This document shows positions 34,218 through 47,462 of a stretch of DNA of 64,000 nt, piece after piece; the first letter of the stretch is position 1, and each line of letters opens with the position of its first letter. A model generated the notes under the pieces. That model worked only from the letters and a program-made list of their open reading frames with translations. It ran no database searches and was not told the origin of the DNA. This DNA comes from Malania oleifera (taxonomy: Eukaryota; Streptophyta; Magnoliopsida; Santalales; Ximeniaceae): NCBI RefSeq assembly GCF_029873635.1, contig NC_080423.1, positions 100,378,991 through 100,442,990 on the forward strand, read 5' to 3'. Position numbers and translations under genes: made by a program.

Positions 34218-34980
34218 CACACGGTTCCCTTCACAACCCTTTATTTTCCAATACTTAATCACACCATTCTCTTCACCCTCCAACACTTTGCCTCTTCATT
34301 ATTTTCCTTTTCCCCCTAATATCACATAAAAAACTCACTCTTATTCTCTTGGCTTGCTAAGACATGATCATCAACTCGTTTTCTCACATGCTTATGAGCC
34401 AATTTAAAAAGAAATAAGACCCAATGGAATCTATTAGTTATTACTTTAATTTGAAAAAAAGACATCTATTGATATTGTCCGATCTTCATCTTGGAAGAAT
34501 AATTATGAGCTTACGTAAATATCAACTTTATTTTTTGTAGGCATTTTATAAAAGATCATATACTTCCACATTTTGTTCTAAAAACCAACTTCGAGATAAT
34601 GTTATTCAATAACTTTGCGCAAGGATTATATACCTTTGGCAAAAAGTTTAATGATATGTGCAAACCAAGGATGTGGATACGAGAGAGTGTTTTTTCTTAT
34701 TGTGCTAATTATATTTATTTCTCACGACTAAGTTCTTATTTGTAATCATAATATTGTTTTTTTGAATACTAAGCACACAGTAGTAGCTAACAATTTGTTT
34801 AAAAATTTAATATAGTCATGCATAAACCAACTATAGTTCAAGAAATTTTCAATAAAATTATAAAAATCCCTTTAATTACGAAAAATATAATGATTAATCA
34901 TACAAGTCATATAATTCCATTTTATAGCTTAAATTATTATTGTCAATAACTGAAATTTGCATCTTATTTTTGGTAACAAT
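34216..34980. other. AT-rich intergenic segment
   Basis: Nothing recognised. Confidence 0.4.
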
Positions 34981-36208
34981 TGTAGTAAGGTCTCGAAGAA
35001 GAATCCGGAATGGTAAGGAATAATAATAATACAAGTTTGATAGAATCATCACTAACCTATTACTTTCCTAGGTGTGGTTAGTTTACTTAATTATTACTCT
35101 TTAATTTGTCTTTAAACTAATCTCAGGTAAAGAAACCAATAGTTGTTGTCGATTTTTACCAAATCTAGGATCAAGAATATAGTTACTTAAGGAGGAGGTA
35201 TTAGCAACCCCTACACAACCACTATACGAATGATATCTAATTAATTATGAATTATCCCCAAATTGAATTAAATGGTCTTTAATTAACTCCTTAATAAGCA
35301 AATGAATATTGAAAAATTTTAAAGAAATTGTAAAATAAAGTGCGATTTATTAATGTTTAAAAAGATCTCCAAATAAGAGGATTTTATTAGATAAACCTCA
35401 CCTCAAAACTAATATAAGTAAGGTCTGAAACACCTTGTTACCCTTTGTTTTATCATTGGGATGCACACATGCACACCAAAAAATATATATTCAGATATAT
35501 AATATACAAAATGATTAAATAAATTAATAAAAATTAGCAAAAAGTCTTCAAAACATCCCCAAATTTTCTAGAATTTTTTTTAATAAAATTTTTTTCTGAA
35601 ATTTATAACATTTTAATGCAATTTTTTTTTTTGGCTTTTTAAGAATTTTCCTCCATTTTGTTTATTATTGGTATTTTATTTATTTTTTATCTGATTAATA
35701 AATTATTCAAATAATTTTTTAAAATTTTTTCCTAATTTTTTATGATTTTTTTACTATACCTCCAATTTAAAAAAAATTAAAATTAATTAAAATTAATTTA
35801 AGGTTCAAAAAATAAAATGAGCAGTTTAGGGAATGTTAGATCGGTTCAACCAGTTTGAATTGGTCAACAAGTCAACCTAGGTTGACTTTGGTCAACCCTT
35901 ATTCAGGGAAAGTGTTGCCATATGTCAACATTCGACGGTGACATGTGGCAGCTAGAGACTTAAAAAAAAAAAATTGTGGTAGGGTGACGTTAGCATGACA
36001 TCAACTGTCATGTGGTAGAAATTGACACCCACAGTGCACTTGAGATGGATTGCTAATGTGGCAACTATTTGGCCATCCGAAAAAAAAAACACACACACTG
36101 GACGGCCAAGATTTCGCCACATCACTCCCCAAATGTGCAGTTCTGGGTGCGCCACGTGTCACCGTCTGTATGGTGAAATGTTTTCCACTTACTTTTTTTT
36201 TTTGAAAA

Positions 36209-36239
<31 letters not shown>

Positions 36240-37892
36240 AGTTTTTCCCTTTTTCTTTTCTTTTATTTTCTTTTTTTTTTTTTCCCGAAGACTCTCAAAT
36301 CTCTCTCTCTCCTCTCTGTTCTCCTTTTCAATTCTCTACTTGTCTCTCTTCGAGTCTCCTACTTAGCTCTCTCTCTTTCTCTCTTCAAAGCTCCTTTTTC
36401 TCTCTCAACCCCCTTTTCCTATTTTGCTTGTTTTCTTTCCTTTTATTTTCATTTTTGTGACTTTTCTAAATTACTGGCTGAATTTTCCTAAAATTTCTTT
36501 CATGCCAAATAGGCTTGATGAGTGCTCATGTTTAGTTCTAACCTAGGATTAGGCTTGGGTTGAATCAGGCATGGAGTTGAGCTAAAGCTAGGTTAAGATG
36601 CAGGCTGTGCTTAAACTGGTTGGGTTAGGGACAAATTGAAGCAGACCCATTTGAGTCACTGGGCCTTGACTGTTGGTACTATGCCTTGGATTTGGCCCAA
36701 ACAAGTCATTAGGCTTAGATCTTAAATTAAAAATTTGGGCTTTGGTTTAGACTTAGCTATTTGGGCCAAATCAAGTCTGGGTGTTTGGTTAAATGGGCTC
36801 ATAAGGGTTATTGGGTTTAACCAGGGTAAAGCCCAATTGGGCTTCATGGGTTCTTAAGCTCAGGTAGACTGGTAAGTTGGGCTCAACCTAACTAGACTTT
36901 GGGCTAATTTAACTAGGCTAAGCCCAGTCTAGGTCCGGGACTAGATTTTATGTATTTGGGCTTAGGTTGGACCATTGGGCTTATGGGTTTAGGTGAAACA
37001 AGGTTTGGACTAGGATATAGGTTTAGGTGAATTTGGGTTAGGGTAAAACGTCAATGGATCCAAGTCAAAGTTAACTTGGATTTTAGGCCTTTAGGTAGGT
37101 TGACTTAATTTGACTCTGGTCTTCAGGTCAGATCTGGATATGGTTATTCAGGTTGAAACTTTAGATCCGGATCAAATATCCAGGTCTGGTGTTAGAGATT
37201 TCTACAAAATTTTTATTCTAACTTCAAGCATTCAATTTGACTATTAAATCTTTGGGAATTACTTATTCTTTTAAATTTTGTTTGAACCCATTCTCAATTT
37301 ATTTGTGAACAATTTAATCCTAAATTTATAACAAACATAACTAAAATAAATGGGTACTAATCTTTTTTACTCCTCAGTCTTTGAATCACTCTCCTTGCAA
37401 ACTTGCTGCTTCTCTTTGTTCTCTCTGCTTTTATATCTCTTCTCTGCTTTTAATCCAATGCTTTTATATCTCTTCTAGCTGCTCACCTTCTCTCAAACTC
37501 TCAATCTCTCGATTTTTCTCCTAAATCTCAGTATCCAATTCTTTCTCCAACTGTTGTTCTCCCTCTCAACCCTCCGATAAGAGAATAGTCCAATTAATTA
37601 TAATTGATCAATCAAATTAAATTTGGATTGATTGATTTAATTTGTTTTACTTTTGATTTACAATTATCCGCATGTCTAACTGAAAATATTTTTTATGTGT
37701 GTAGGTGCAAGCATGGTGAAGTTGGCCCATAAAACTTTATTTATTTGTTTATTTTTCTAGTTTTCATATATTATTTATTTTTTTATTTGAAATTGTACAA
37801 AATGAATATTTACAACAATATGTATGAATTTGATGAAAATAATAAGGCTAATTTTTGCTATATATAGCTCTAGATAAAATAAGGTGTCTACA
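34981..37892 (+). mobile_element. Probable solo LTR of a Tat-lineage Ty3/Gypsy element
   Basis: The 2.9-kb block begins TGTAGTAAGG and ends GGTGTCTACA, matching LTR-type termini. Near the left end acttaaggaggaggtatta followed by gcaacccc resembles a conserved LTR stretch of plant Tat-lineage Gypsy elements. Inside are CT-rich tracts and a long ggcttaggt/gggcttat-rich segment (36.5-37.1 kb). No internal coding region and no convincing target duplication were seen, so the boundaries and solo-LTR status are tentative. Confidence 0.45.
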
Positions 37893-38689
37893 GTAGTAAT
37901 ATTAGATAATTTACAAAAAGAGTTTGATTCTTCTTATCATCGAAAAAATTAATCATTATTTGTAATATATAAAATACGTTCCATGTGCAATGCACGTGTC
38001 CATAATGTATTGAGAGAATATGTAATTGGGAGTGTTTGGAGAATTGCCCATCTTTACCAACTTGACCCAAACCATCCATGAATAATGATCTTAAAATACT
38101 TGGTTGGCAAGAGATTGTTATTCTATATAAATTTATCTCATGGGTTGAACGACATATTTAGCGTGCAAAACTACTCTACCCAACATGACCCAAATATAAT
38201 TGTAATGGCAAGAAATTTATTTGAAAAGAAAAAGAAAAAGAAACAACAACAACAACAATGACAAAATGATGGAAGAGAAGGTCAAAGGCTATGTATAATT
38301 GTAAGAACTCTTTAAGGTTTAATCTCCACATTTCGAGTTAATAGACAATTAATTTTGTCAAATTAATGGATGTGGACGTTATTTGATGATTGCTTGATCA
38401 CTTTATCTACGCTGTCTATCCCTTGTTTTGCAAAGTCATTAACTAATATTATTGTTTTTGATTTATTACAAACAATAATTTTACACCGATGACACTAATT
38501 TTTATGCTCAACTTGGATTAGTTTAAGCCCTAATCTTTCAATCATCATCAGTTCCAGAAAACAATTACTTTATGTATAACAGTATAAGAAAAGAAGACAC
38601 TTGAGTTGCTTAGCTAAAGTGACCATCGAAGGACCTCATGCCTAAGTCAATTGAGATGTAGTCGTAATGGAAAATGGTGAATTTAGGAT
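37893..38689. other. AT-rich intergenic segment
   Basis: Nothing recognised apart from a short (AAC)n tract near 38243-38258. Confidence 0.4.
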
Positions 38690-39130
38690 TCCAAAGATGT
38701 TTTGTCGCGCCCCAAATCCGGTGGAGCCAAAGTGCTATATCTTATACATATATTTCTGATACCATAATTATAACGACTCGAACCCAAACAAGGAGTCTTG
38801 GGTGTCCCTATCCATAAACTCAATTTAAACATGTTGCGGAAGATATTTAAACATCAAACACATTACCAGAGTTCTAAACCATTATAGTTACACATATTTA
38901 TCTCTATGTTCTATATATTACATGCCAAAATAAACTAAACATGACAAATCCAGTGTTTCACAACACTTACGATACCTACAAAATCGAATCCTAGCCCCGT
39001 AGCACGCTAGGCTCGATTCCTTGTAGGACCTGAAATATGAGATGGATATTGGGGTGAGACACTTCTCAGTAAGACAGATTAGATTATCATCAATGTGTGG
39101 CTAACATGAGTTTTAGTGTGATCATAATAC
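38690..39130 (-). mobile_element. Ty3/Gypsy LTR fragment with primer site
   Basis: On the minus strand the fragment contains cttactgagaagtgtctcac, then further on gggttcgagtcgttata, directly followed by a primer site attatggtatcaga. This is the 3' end of a Gypsy LTR and the start of its leader; the same cttactga...gtgtctcacc pattern occurs in the LTRs at 41054-46880. It is truncated. Confidence 0.6.
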
Positions 39131-41053
39131 ATTCATATACCTAACTGTAGGTGAAAAGGCATTTGAAAACTATACTCACACCTATATTATTCAAAATACA
39201 TAATTTCCTTGATAACATACTTTTGGCTCATTATAGCCCATGTTGGGATTGGTGTATTCTTAAGAGGGAAATGAATGAATTACAACCAATAAAGTTTTTC
39301 GTACAATTAAAAGTTCTTTTAACACAATCAAGTTTATACAATTATATGATCCAAATATATGCACTCACAGATGATATGGATTTAATGCTCAAGTGAGATC
39401 TTGAAAATTTAATTCAAGACAATATATTATTCAAATGAATATTCAAGGTTACCTCAAAACCCTAATCAAGTATCACAAAGATATTTTATCAAATATAATC
39501 ATAACAGACACTTAGGGTTTAAGCTTGCAAAAGATTTATCAAATAAAGTAAGTAAGCTCTCAAATCTTGCATTTTGAATGCAAAGACTAGTAAGCTAAAA
39601 CAAGTTATTCCCAATCAAATATTTGCATACGAAATATTATGGGAATAAACAATCAAGCAAAACTCTCAAAAAGATTTTTCAAATTTGTATGAATATGTGA
39701 GAGTAAGGCCAAGGAAATGATTTGAAAGATGCACACAATAACCTTAATCAAATCCCTACAAACTTGTCAAATCCCTACAAACTTGCAATTGAATTGCAAG
39801 AGAGGAATAATATGAAACTCTCTACTTTAAAAATAATATTTGCAAGTAAGTGTAAGAGAGAGTATTAAAAAAAATATGCTTGATATGTAAAGTATATAGC
39901 AAAAGAAGTATAAAAATTTGAGAGGAATTTTTGCTAATTACTTTTTGCTAATCGCCTATCTAATCAAGGCAAATGATGGGTATATATAGAGTGCCTTCAA
40001 AAAATAGTCGTTGGGGGCACATTAGGTATTTTGAAAAAGTTTAATTAAAATTTAACCCCAATTACCTTTAATTAACCACGAAAAAAATAAGGCAACCCGA
40101 GAGTTTCAGTCACCCGGTTCTTAGGGTCGGTCGCCCAAACAGACATATAGAGAAAAGTGAAGTTTTTGACTTTGAATGCTCGAGGGTGAGTTCGGGTGGC
40201 TAAGTCAAGGCGATTTCCCAAACGTTCGAGGTTCGGTCGCCTAGTGAGTAGTTCGGTATGCCGAACCTCACAATTCGGTCGCCCAGGGTGATTTTGAACA
40301 AAACGTTCAGGCCCCGGTGGAAGGTAAAAAGTGATAGCTCTAGGGTTCGGTCGACCATAGACATTCAATTCAATTTCAGTTCGGTCGCCCGAGCCATAGT
40401 CAATAGTTTGACCTAGTCTAGTTCGGTCGACCGAGGCATTTATAATGCCAAGGTTCGGTCACCCGAAGCTCTTTCAAGCTTCAATTTTGGTCCTGATTTT
40501 GATAAGTAGTCACCCCTATTCATATACTTATAACTCTCGAGTTATAGGGGATTTGTCATGAGGTGCTTAGGGACCAAAAGTCATTCTATGGCCTAGGATT
40601 TTAAATTAAGCCCAAAAATCTGGCATGAATAAGTTATAGCATTTTGTGCTAAGGTTTTAGGGTCATAGTGGTCAATCTATGGTCTTTTGTATCTTGAGCA
40701 TTAAGTCTTATCATGCATGCAAATGCATTATTACATACCATATTATATTACAAACCCAAATAAAATTGAATACAATTACAACAAGAAAATGTGGTCTTCA
40801 TTCCCTTTGCTTCTCCAATAGCCATACGAGGCTTGATCTTTACGGACCGTATGACTTCCTTGTGTTCCTAAAATCAGTGCATGCTAAGAATGAACCTGTT
40901 CAAGAAGTTCAATGCACACGTAAGTTACTTTATATTTGTCATAATCAAAACGAGATAAGACTCAAAAAGTCAACAATCTCCCCATTTTTTATGATGACAA
41001 ATACAAATGCAAAAGTGGGAAAGCCAAAGAGGGCTCCTCCTAAGAGTATGCAT
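39131..41053 (-). mobile_element. SIRE/Maximus-like Copia fragment: 3' LTR and end of internal region
   Basis: On the minus strand the LTR starts TGTTGACTTTTTGAGTC at 40975, directly after a purine tract (aaaaatgggg agat, 40976-40989) and the last bases of the internal region. LTR sequence runs to about 39.13 kb, where the Gypsy fragment begins. It matches the inverted solo LTR at 52843-54786, including an array of ttcggtcgcccga motifs at 40100-40460 and the conserved ttttgattatgacaaa near the start. The internal part is interrupted at 41053 by the element below and resumes at 46886. Confidence 0.65.
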
Positions 41054-41297
41054 TATAAAGACCCGAAAAAATTAAAATGATTAAAATAATTAGAAAAAAT
41101 AATAATAAATAAAATAACAGATAAATAAATAAAAGAAATGGTGTGGAAAAAAGTAGAAAAAAATTAAAAATAAAAGAATTAAATTAAATTAAGATAAATT
41201 AAATAATTAAATAATTAGTTATTAAATTAAATATTTTTACATTGGATTTAAAAATAAAAATAAAAAAACCATATAAGATAAGTATAAGATAAGTTTA

Positions 41298-41331
<34 letters not shown>

Positions 41332-43673
41332 GTAAAGTTTACTGAAAAGAAGAAAGTAAAAGAAGAAAGAAGAAGCAGGAGAAGAACAGAGGCGACACCC
41401 CCCCCCCCAAAGCTTTTCTGCGTGCAGCACGCAGCCACGTCCGTCTCCGTCTCTTTCTCTCTCAATTTCTCGATGAGTTTGTAACAGATCGGGAAACGGA
41501 AGGTGTCGTTGGAATCCTGGTTCCGTTGCCGACATTTCTATTGGAGCAGATTTTTCATGGGAACGGTTTAGGCATTGCTCTTGGGGAAAGGTATTTTTTT
41601 CCTATTTTCTCAATTTCTCTGTAAATATACTGTTAAATCAACAATCGGACACCACCACGGGGTCCTAGTCGTCGTCATCGTCATTTTGGCATAGGTAATT
41701 TTACAATTGGGGTTTTCTAGGTCCTACTCCAAAGCAAGAGTGGGATTTGTAAAATTTGGCAATTTGACTATATTTGCAGGTATTACTATTTATTTAGGAA
41801 TTATGGCCCTAGGAAATATTTAAATAATATTTTATTTAAGAATAATTTATTGGAATTAGGAATTTAATTTCAGGATCCGGGTGAGCGCCGCAGGCATCTT
41901 TTCGAGGTCCCTGTTGGCGTAGTTCAAAAAACAAGGTAAGGGAAAAAATATATATTGAATCAGAATTTTTATGAATTTAATGAAAAAATAAATTGTGTTA
42001 TATGTGCGTGTATATGTCTCGGTATGGGTAAAATGCCAACCATTTAAATTATATTTTTTTCGAGTTTAGGGCTGTTTATTGGATATGTATATGCGAAAAT
42101 GAACTAATGAAAATGAGAAATATTTTCAGAATAATTATATAAGAAATGAAAGGTATTTTCAGTATATAAACATTAAATGTTGGTTGACTTATTTTACAGG
42201 CAGTTTATGAATTTTATTATTAAATTGTGTGGCATGAGTAAATAGAATGTTGTGTGGAAATATATGTTAAATGTATGAGATGCAGGTTAAGTAAATAATG
42301 CATTGTGAATAAAACATGACATGGACTATGTTGCTTGTGTGTGTTAATGCAACCAAGTAAAAAGCTTAAAGATGTTGGGTAAAACAGCTGAAAGATGTTG
42401 GGTAAATGTACGATAGCTGAAAGTCGGGTTAGTAGATTTTAGCGCATTTCTATGTGGACTAATTGTTAGTAGATCTAGCTTATTTCTATGTGGACTAACT
42501 GTTAGCAGATTCTAGCGCATTTCTATGTGGACTAACTAATGACGGCTAAAGAGCGGTTGTAGTACAAATGAATGAAATGAAAACGTTATGCAATGAAATG
42601 ACAATGGAATGACAATGCAATGAAATGAAATGTGAAACGTGAATGATATGAATGAGAAAGAGTCACTTAAAGTGAAATGCAATACAATGTTAAACTATGA
42701 ATATGAACAGATGTGTATGATTGAATAATGATAGAAAGAATGATGTATTATGATATTAGAAGTATGTATGTACGTAGAACATGTTACGATTGGGCGAGGC
42801 GTACCTTTCACTTGAGGGCTTGCTGAATAAGGCGAGTGTACTAGTAGTTACAGATGTGGTAGTAGCCGCATAACGTACTAAGGCAGAGGGAACCTACTTG
42901 TATGGGCGGGTAGATTTCCCTATCCTTAGGGCCTTCGCCGATAAACTTTTGTATGAACTGTGTGAGTACGAGATCAATTTATCACTTGAGAGCTTACTGG
43001 GTAAGGTGAGTGCCCTGGTATGCTTTAGTTGTGACCTTTGGGTTGCCAAATGTATCAGAGCAGAGGGGTGCTTCTTGTATGAGCAGGTAATCACCCCTAT
43101 CCTTGGGTAATCTCATGGGTAAAATATTTTGTATGTGTTTGAATAGGATCAGAAAATAATTTTGAAAATTATGTTAAGAATTTGCAAATGTTAAATATTA
43201 TGTTGACTATAAACTTATGTTGATCACACACTACTTTAATATATTGTTTGTTCCCTTACTGAAATGTGTCTCACCCGAATATGAATTTATCTTTTTTCAG
43301 GATTTCCTCGAAATTGAGCTTTGAGAGCTCGAGGTTTTTATAGCATTATTGGGAAATAGAAAAAGAAAATGGTATATTTCTATGTTAATTTTGGGGAATG
43401 TAAATATTTATGTTTTATGCCTTTATGTTTTAAGGATATTGAGTGAGGAATGATTGTGAAAATACTGAATTGTTTTGGAAGCTATGTAGATTTATGGAAA
43501 TGCAGGTGATGGGTGATTTAATATGGATTATAGTTAGAATTAGTAAACTCTGATATTATGTTATATGGAGATTTTATTTTTGTTTCCGCTGCTTATGATA
43601 CGGATTACGGATTATCAGGGATTTTATTAGGTATAACGCACCGGACCCGGGTTTAAGGGTTCGAGGCGTTACA
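41054..43673 (+). repeat. 5' LTR of the giant-LTR element
   Basis: The 2620-bp LTR has a (TA)n tract near 41301-41331 and a run of C at 41399-41408. A block of gaatgaaatg/gacaatg short repeats lies near 42565-42630. Confidence 0.88.
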
Positions 43674-44134
43674 TTGTGGTATCAGAGCAATGTCTAGCCG
43701 AAAGTGTGATTAATTTCACATCGGCTGGATATAAAAATCTTAGAGTATTAGGTTAGAAATGATTTATACCAGAGTATAGGAAACAGTTAAGATAAGGATG
43801 CTAAATGGATGAGTTAGGTTAGGTGTTGAGAAGTAGGTATGGTGTAGGGAAGTATAAGATTTTGTCTTATAGCTTGGAGCCGAAAATCCCTTGGCGGACT
43901 TATGTGATTTTCTGATTCATTTGAAAGTTTTTGAAAACCACGGTAAATCCATCGAGGGTAATGTTTCTTAACCGTGAGACTGGTCCTTATATGGAGAACT
44001 TGGATGTGTATTGGATTTAAAGTATATAATTGTGTTGTTGAGATTATGGTGTAGGATATAGTAAATTGTGGAATTATGAGAATGAAAGATCGGGTAACAA
44101 ATTTCAAGGACAAAATTTCTTAAGGAGGGAATAA
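43674..44134 (+). other. Core of the giant-LTR element: primer site, leader and polypurine tract only
   Basis: The primer site is at 43674-43690 and the purine tract at 44121-44130. In between is non-coding sequence, rich in short A/T tracts, without recognisable gag or pol motifs. Confidence 0.8.
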
Positions 44135-46880
44135 TATAAAGACCCGAAAAAATTAAAATGATTAAAATAATTAGAAAAAAATAATAAATAAAATAACAGA
44201 TAAATAAATAAAAGGAATGGCGTGAGAAAAAGAAAAAAAATTAAAATAAATAAATTAAATTAAATTAAGATAAATTAAATAATTAAATAATTAGTTATTA
44301 AATTATAATATTTTTACATTGGATTAAAAAAAAAAGCCTAATTAAAATAAGAGAATATATATATATATGTAAAGTTAACTGAAAAGAAGAAAGTAAAAGA
44401 ATAAAGAAGAAGAAAGAAGAAGCAGGAGAAGAACAGAGGCGGCACCCCCTCTTGAAACTTTTTTGCGTGCAGCGCGCAACCACGTCCATCTCCGTCTCTT
44501 TCTCTCTCAATTTCTCGATGAGTTTGTAACGGATCGGGAAACGGAAGGTGCCGTTGGAATCCTGGAAGAAGAAAGAAGAAGCAGAGAAGAACAGAGGCGG
44601 CACCCCCCCCGAAACTTTTCTGCTTGCAGCGCGCAACCACGCCTGTCTCCATCTCTTTCTCTCTCAATTTCTTGATGAGTTTGTAACGGATCAGGAAACA
44701 GAAGGTGCCGTTGGAATCCTGGTTCCGCTGCTGACATTTTTACTGGAACAGATTTTTCATGGGAATGGTTTAAGCACTGCTCTTGGGGAGAAAGGTAACT
44801 TTTTCCCATTTTCTCAATTTTTCTGTAAATATGTGGTTAAATCGACAATCGGACACCACCACGGGGTCTTAGTCGTTGTCGTTGTCATTTTGGCGTAGGT
44901 AATTTTCCAATTGGGGTTTTCTAGGCTCTACTCCAAAGCGAGAGTGAGATTTGGAAAATTTGGCAATTTGATTATATTTGTGGGTATTACTATTTATTTA
45001 GGAATTATGACGCTAGGAAATATTTAAATAATATTTTATTCAAGAATAATTTATTGAAATTAGAAATTTAATTTTAGGGTCTGGGTGAGCACCACAGGCA
45101 TCTTTTCAGGGTCCCTGTTGGCGTAGTTCAAGAAATAAGGTAAGGAAAAAAAAAATATTAAATCAAAATTTTTATGAATTTAATGAAAAAATAAATTGTG
45201 TTATATATACGTATATATGTTTCAGTATGGATAAAATGCCAACCATTTAAATTATATTTTTTTCGAGTTTAGGATTGTTTATTGGATATGTATATGCGAA
45301 AATGAACTGATGAAAGTGGGAAATATTTTCAGGATAATTATGTAAGAAATGAAAGGTATTTTCATTATATAAACATTAAATGTTGGTTGGCTTATTTTAA
45401 AGACGGTTTATAAATTTTATTGCTAAATTATGTGGCATGAGTAAATAGAATTTTGTGTGGAAATATATGTTAAATGTATGAGATGCAGGTTAAGTAAGTA
45501 ATGCATTGTGAATAAAACATTACATGGACTATATTGCTTGTGTGTGTTAATGCAACCATGTAAACAGCTGAAAGATGCTGGGTAAATGTACGATAGCTGA
45601 AAGCTGGGTTAGCAGATTCTAGCGCATATCTATGTAGACTAACTGTTAGTAGATCTAGCTTATTTCTATGTGGACTAACTGTTAGCAGATTCTAGCGCAT
45701 TTCTATGTGGACTAACTAATGACGGCTAAAGAGCGGTTGTAGTACAAATGAATGAAATGAAAACGTTATGCAATGAAATGACAATGGAATGACAATGCAA
45801 TGAAATGACAATGGAATGACAATGCAATGAAATGAAATGTGAAACGTGAATGATATGAATGAGAAAGAGTCACTTAAAGTGAAATGCAATACAATGTTAA
45901 ACTATGAATATGAACAGATGTGTATGATTGAATAATGATAGAAAGAATGATGTATTATGATATTAGAAGTATGTATGTACGTAGAACATGTTACGATTGG
46001 GCGAGGCGTACCTTTCACTTGAGGGCTTGCTGAATAAGGCGAGTGTACTAGTAGTTACAGATGTGGTAGTAGTCGCATAACGTACTAAGGCAGAGGGAAC
46101 CTACTTGTATGGGCGGGTAGATTTCCCTATCCTTAGGGCCTTCGCCGATAAACTTTTGTATGAATTGTGTGAGTACGAGATCAATTTATCACTTGAGGGC
46201 TTACTGGGTAAGGTGAGTGCCCTGGTATGCTTTAGTTGTGACTTTTGGGTTGCCAAATGTATCAGAATAGAGGGGTGCTACTTGTATGAGCGAGTAATCA
46301 CTCCTATAATTGGGTAATCTCATGGGTAAAATATCTTGCATGTGTTTGAATAGGATTAAAAAATGATTTTGAAAATTATGTTAAGAATTTGCAAATGTTA
46401 AATATTATGTTGATTATAAACTAATGTTGGCCACACACTGCTTTAATATATTGTTTGTTTCCTTACTGAAATGTGTCTCACCCGAATATGAATTTATCTT
46501 TTTTCAAGATTTTATAGAGATCGAGCTTTGAGAGCTTGAGGTTTTTATAGCATTATTAGGAAATAGAAAAAGAAAATGGTATATTTCTATGTTAATTTTG
46601 GGGAATGTAAATATTTATATTTTATGCCTTTATGTTTTAAGACTATTGAGTAAGGAATAATTATGAAAATACTGAATTGTTTTGGAAGTTATATAGATTT
46701 ATGGAAATGCAGGTAATGGGTGATTTAATATGGATTATAGTTAGAATTAGTAAATTCTGGTATTATGTTATATGAAAATTTTACTTATATTTCCGCTGCT
46801 TATGATATGGATTATAGATTATCAGGGATTTTATCAGGTATAACGCATCGGACCCAGTTTTAAGGGTTTGGGGCGTTACA
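44135..46880 (+). repeat. 3' LTR of the giant-LTR element, with an internal tandem duplication
   Basis: It is about 126 bp longer than the left LTR. The gain is mostly a tandem copy of the block with gaagcaggagaagaacagag and gagtttgtaacggatc, about 44411-44566 repeated to about 44700. A second, smaller gain is an extra gacaatggaatgacaatgca unit near 45800. Confidence 0.85.
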
Positions 46881-46885
46881 TGCAT

Positions 46886-47440
46886 AATTTCAAGACTTCA
46901 ATGTAAATCAAGCATATCTAAAGAGGAAGACATTTCAAATACAAAATGCATTCAAGTTTGTCATTTAAGCTCAAGTATCAAGAGTACCCAATTTTGCAAG
47001 TGTATTTCTCCCCCTTTTGGCATCAGCAAAAAGGGTTAAGTTAAGTAAAACAATTTGACCATTTTGAAAAAATATTAGCTTAAGAGAACAATCTTTATTT
47101 AATATAATTTCGGGCATATAAAAAATATAACTGTTTTTAAAAAGTATGGCAATTGAGTACTCAAAACAATATAACAGGTCATTTGAATTGAAAATGTCAT
47201 AACAAACCAAGTCAAACTAGAAGTATTCACAAATCATTGTAGTTTGAACAATACATAAGACCCACAAACATAGTGGAGTTCAGAACATGCGACATATGAT
47301 AGCAAATAATGGATTTGCGAATAAATTTAGTCTAATAGGTTTGCGTACATTTTCATGTGAAATCACCAAACTAGTTATGCAATTCAAAAACATATATGTA
47401 TATAATAATCAATAAAGCAATAGATAAAGGAAATACATCA
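46886..47440 (-). mobile_element. SIRE/Maximus-like Copia internal remnant, distal side of the nested insertion
   Basis: After the duplicated tgcat the interrupted sequence resumes. On the minus strand it carries ccaaaagggggagaaata, a purine-rich stretch of the type found near the end of the internal region of SIRE-like elements. No recognisable coding domain is left. Confidence 0.4.
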
Positions 47441-47462
47441 AAACCTTTTTCATATAGTTAAT

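Larger units (their letters stand above)
41054..46880 (+). mobile_element. Ty3/Gypsy-derived non-autonomous element with giant LTRs and a 461-bp core
   Basis: The 5827-bp element is bounded by a perfect target duplication tgcat (41049-41053, 46881-46885). LTRs lie at 41054-43673 (2620 bp) and 44135-46880 (2746 bp), both TATAAAGACCC...GCGTTACA. The core (43674-44134) opens with an initiator-Met primer site, ttgtggtatcagagc, and closes with aaatttcaaggacaaaattt and cttaaggaggg, a leader/end pair typical of Tekay/Del-like Gypsy elements. No gag or pol is present. The structure looks whole as a non-autonomous unit. LTRs are roughly 93-95% alike by eye, with some stretches near 97%, making it among the younger insertions here. 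It sits inside a SIRE-like Copia remnant. Confidence 0.88.

Noticed and set aside
36530-37150. GGCTTAGGT-rich stretch as a telomere-like or coding repeat
   Set aside because: Units are irregular in length and sequence and do not keep a frame or a telomeric TTTAGGG period.
44298-44809. Several 100-codon frames in the giant-LTR element
   Set aside because: They overlap one another in the duplicated, low-complexity LTR segment and have no recognisable family character.
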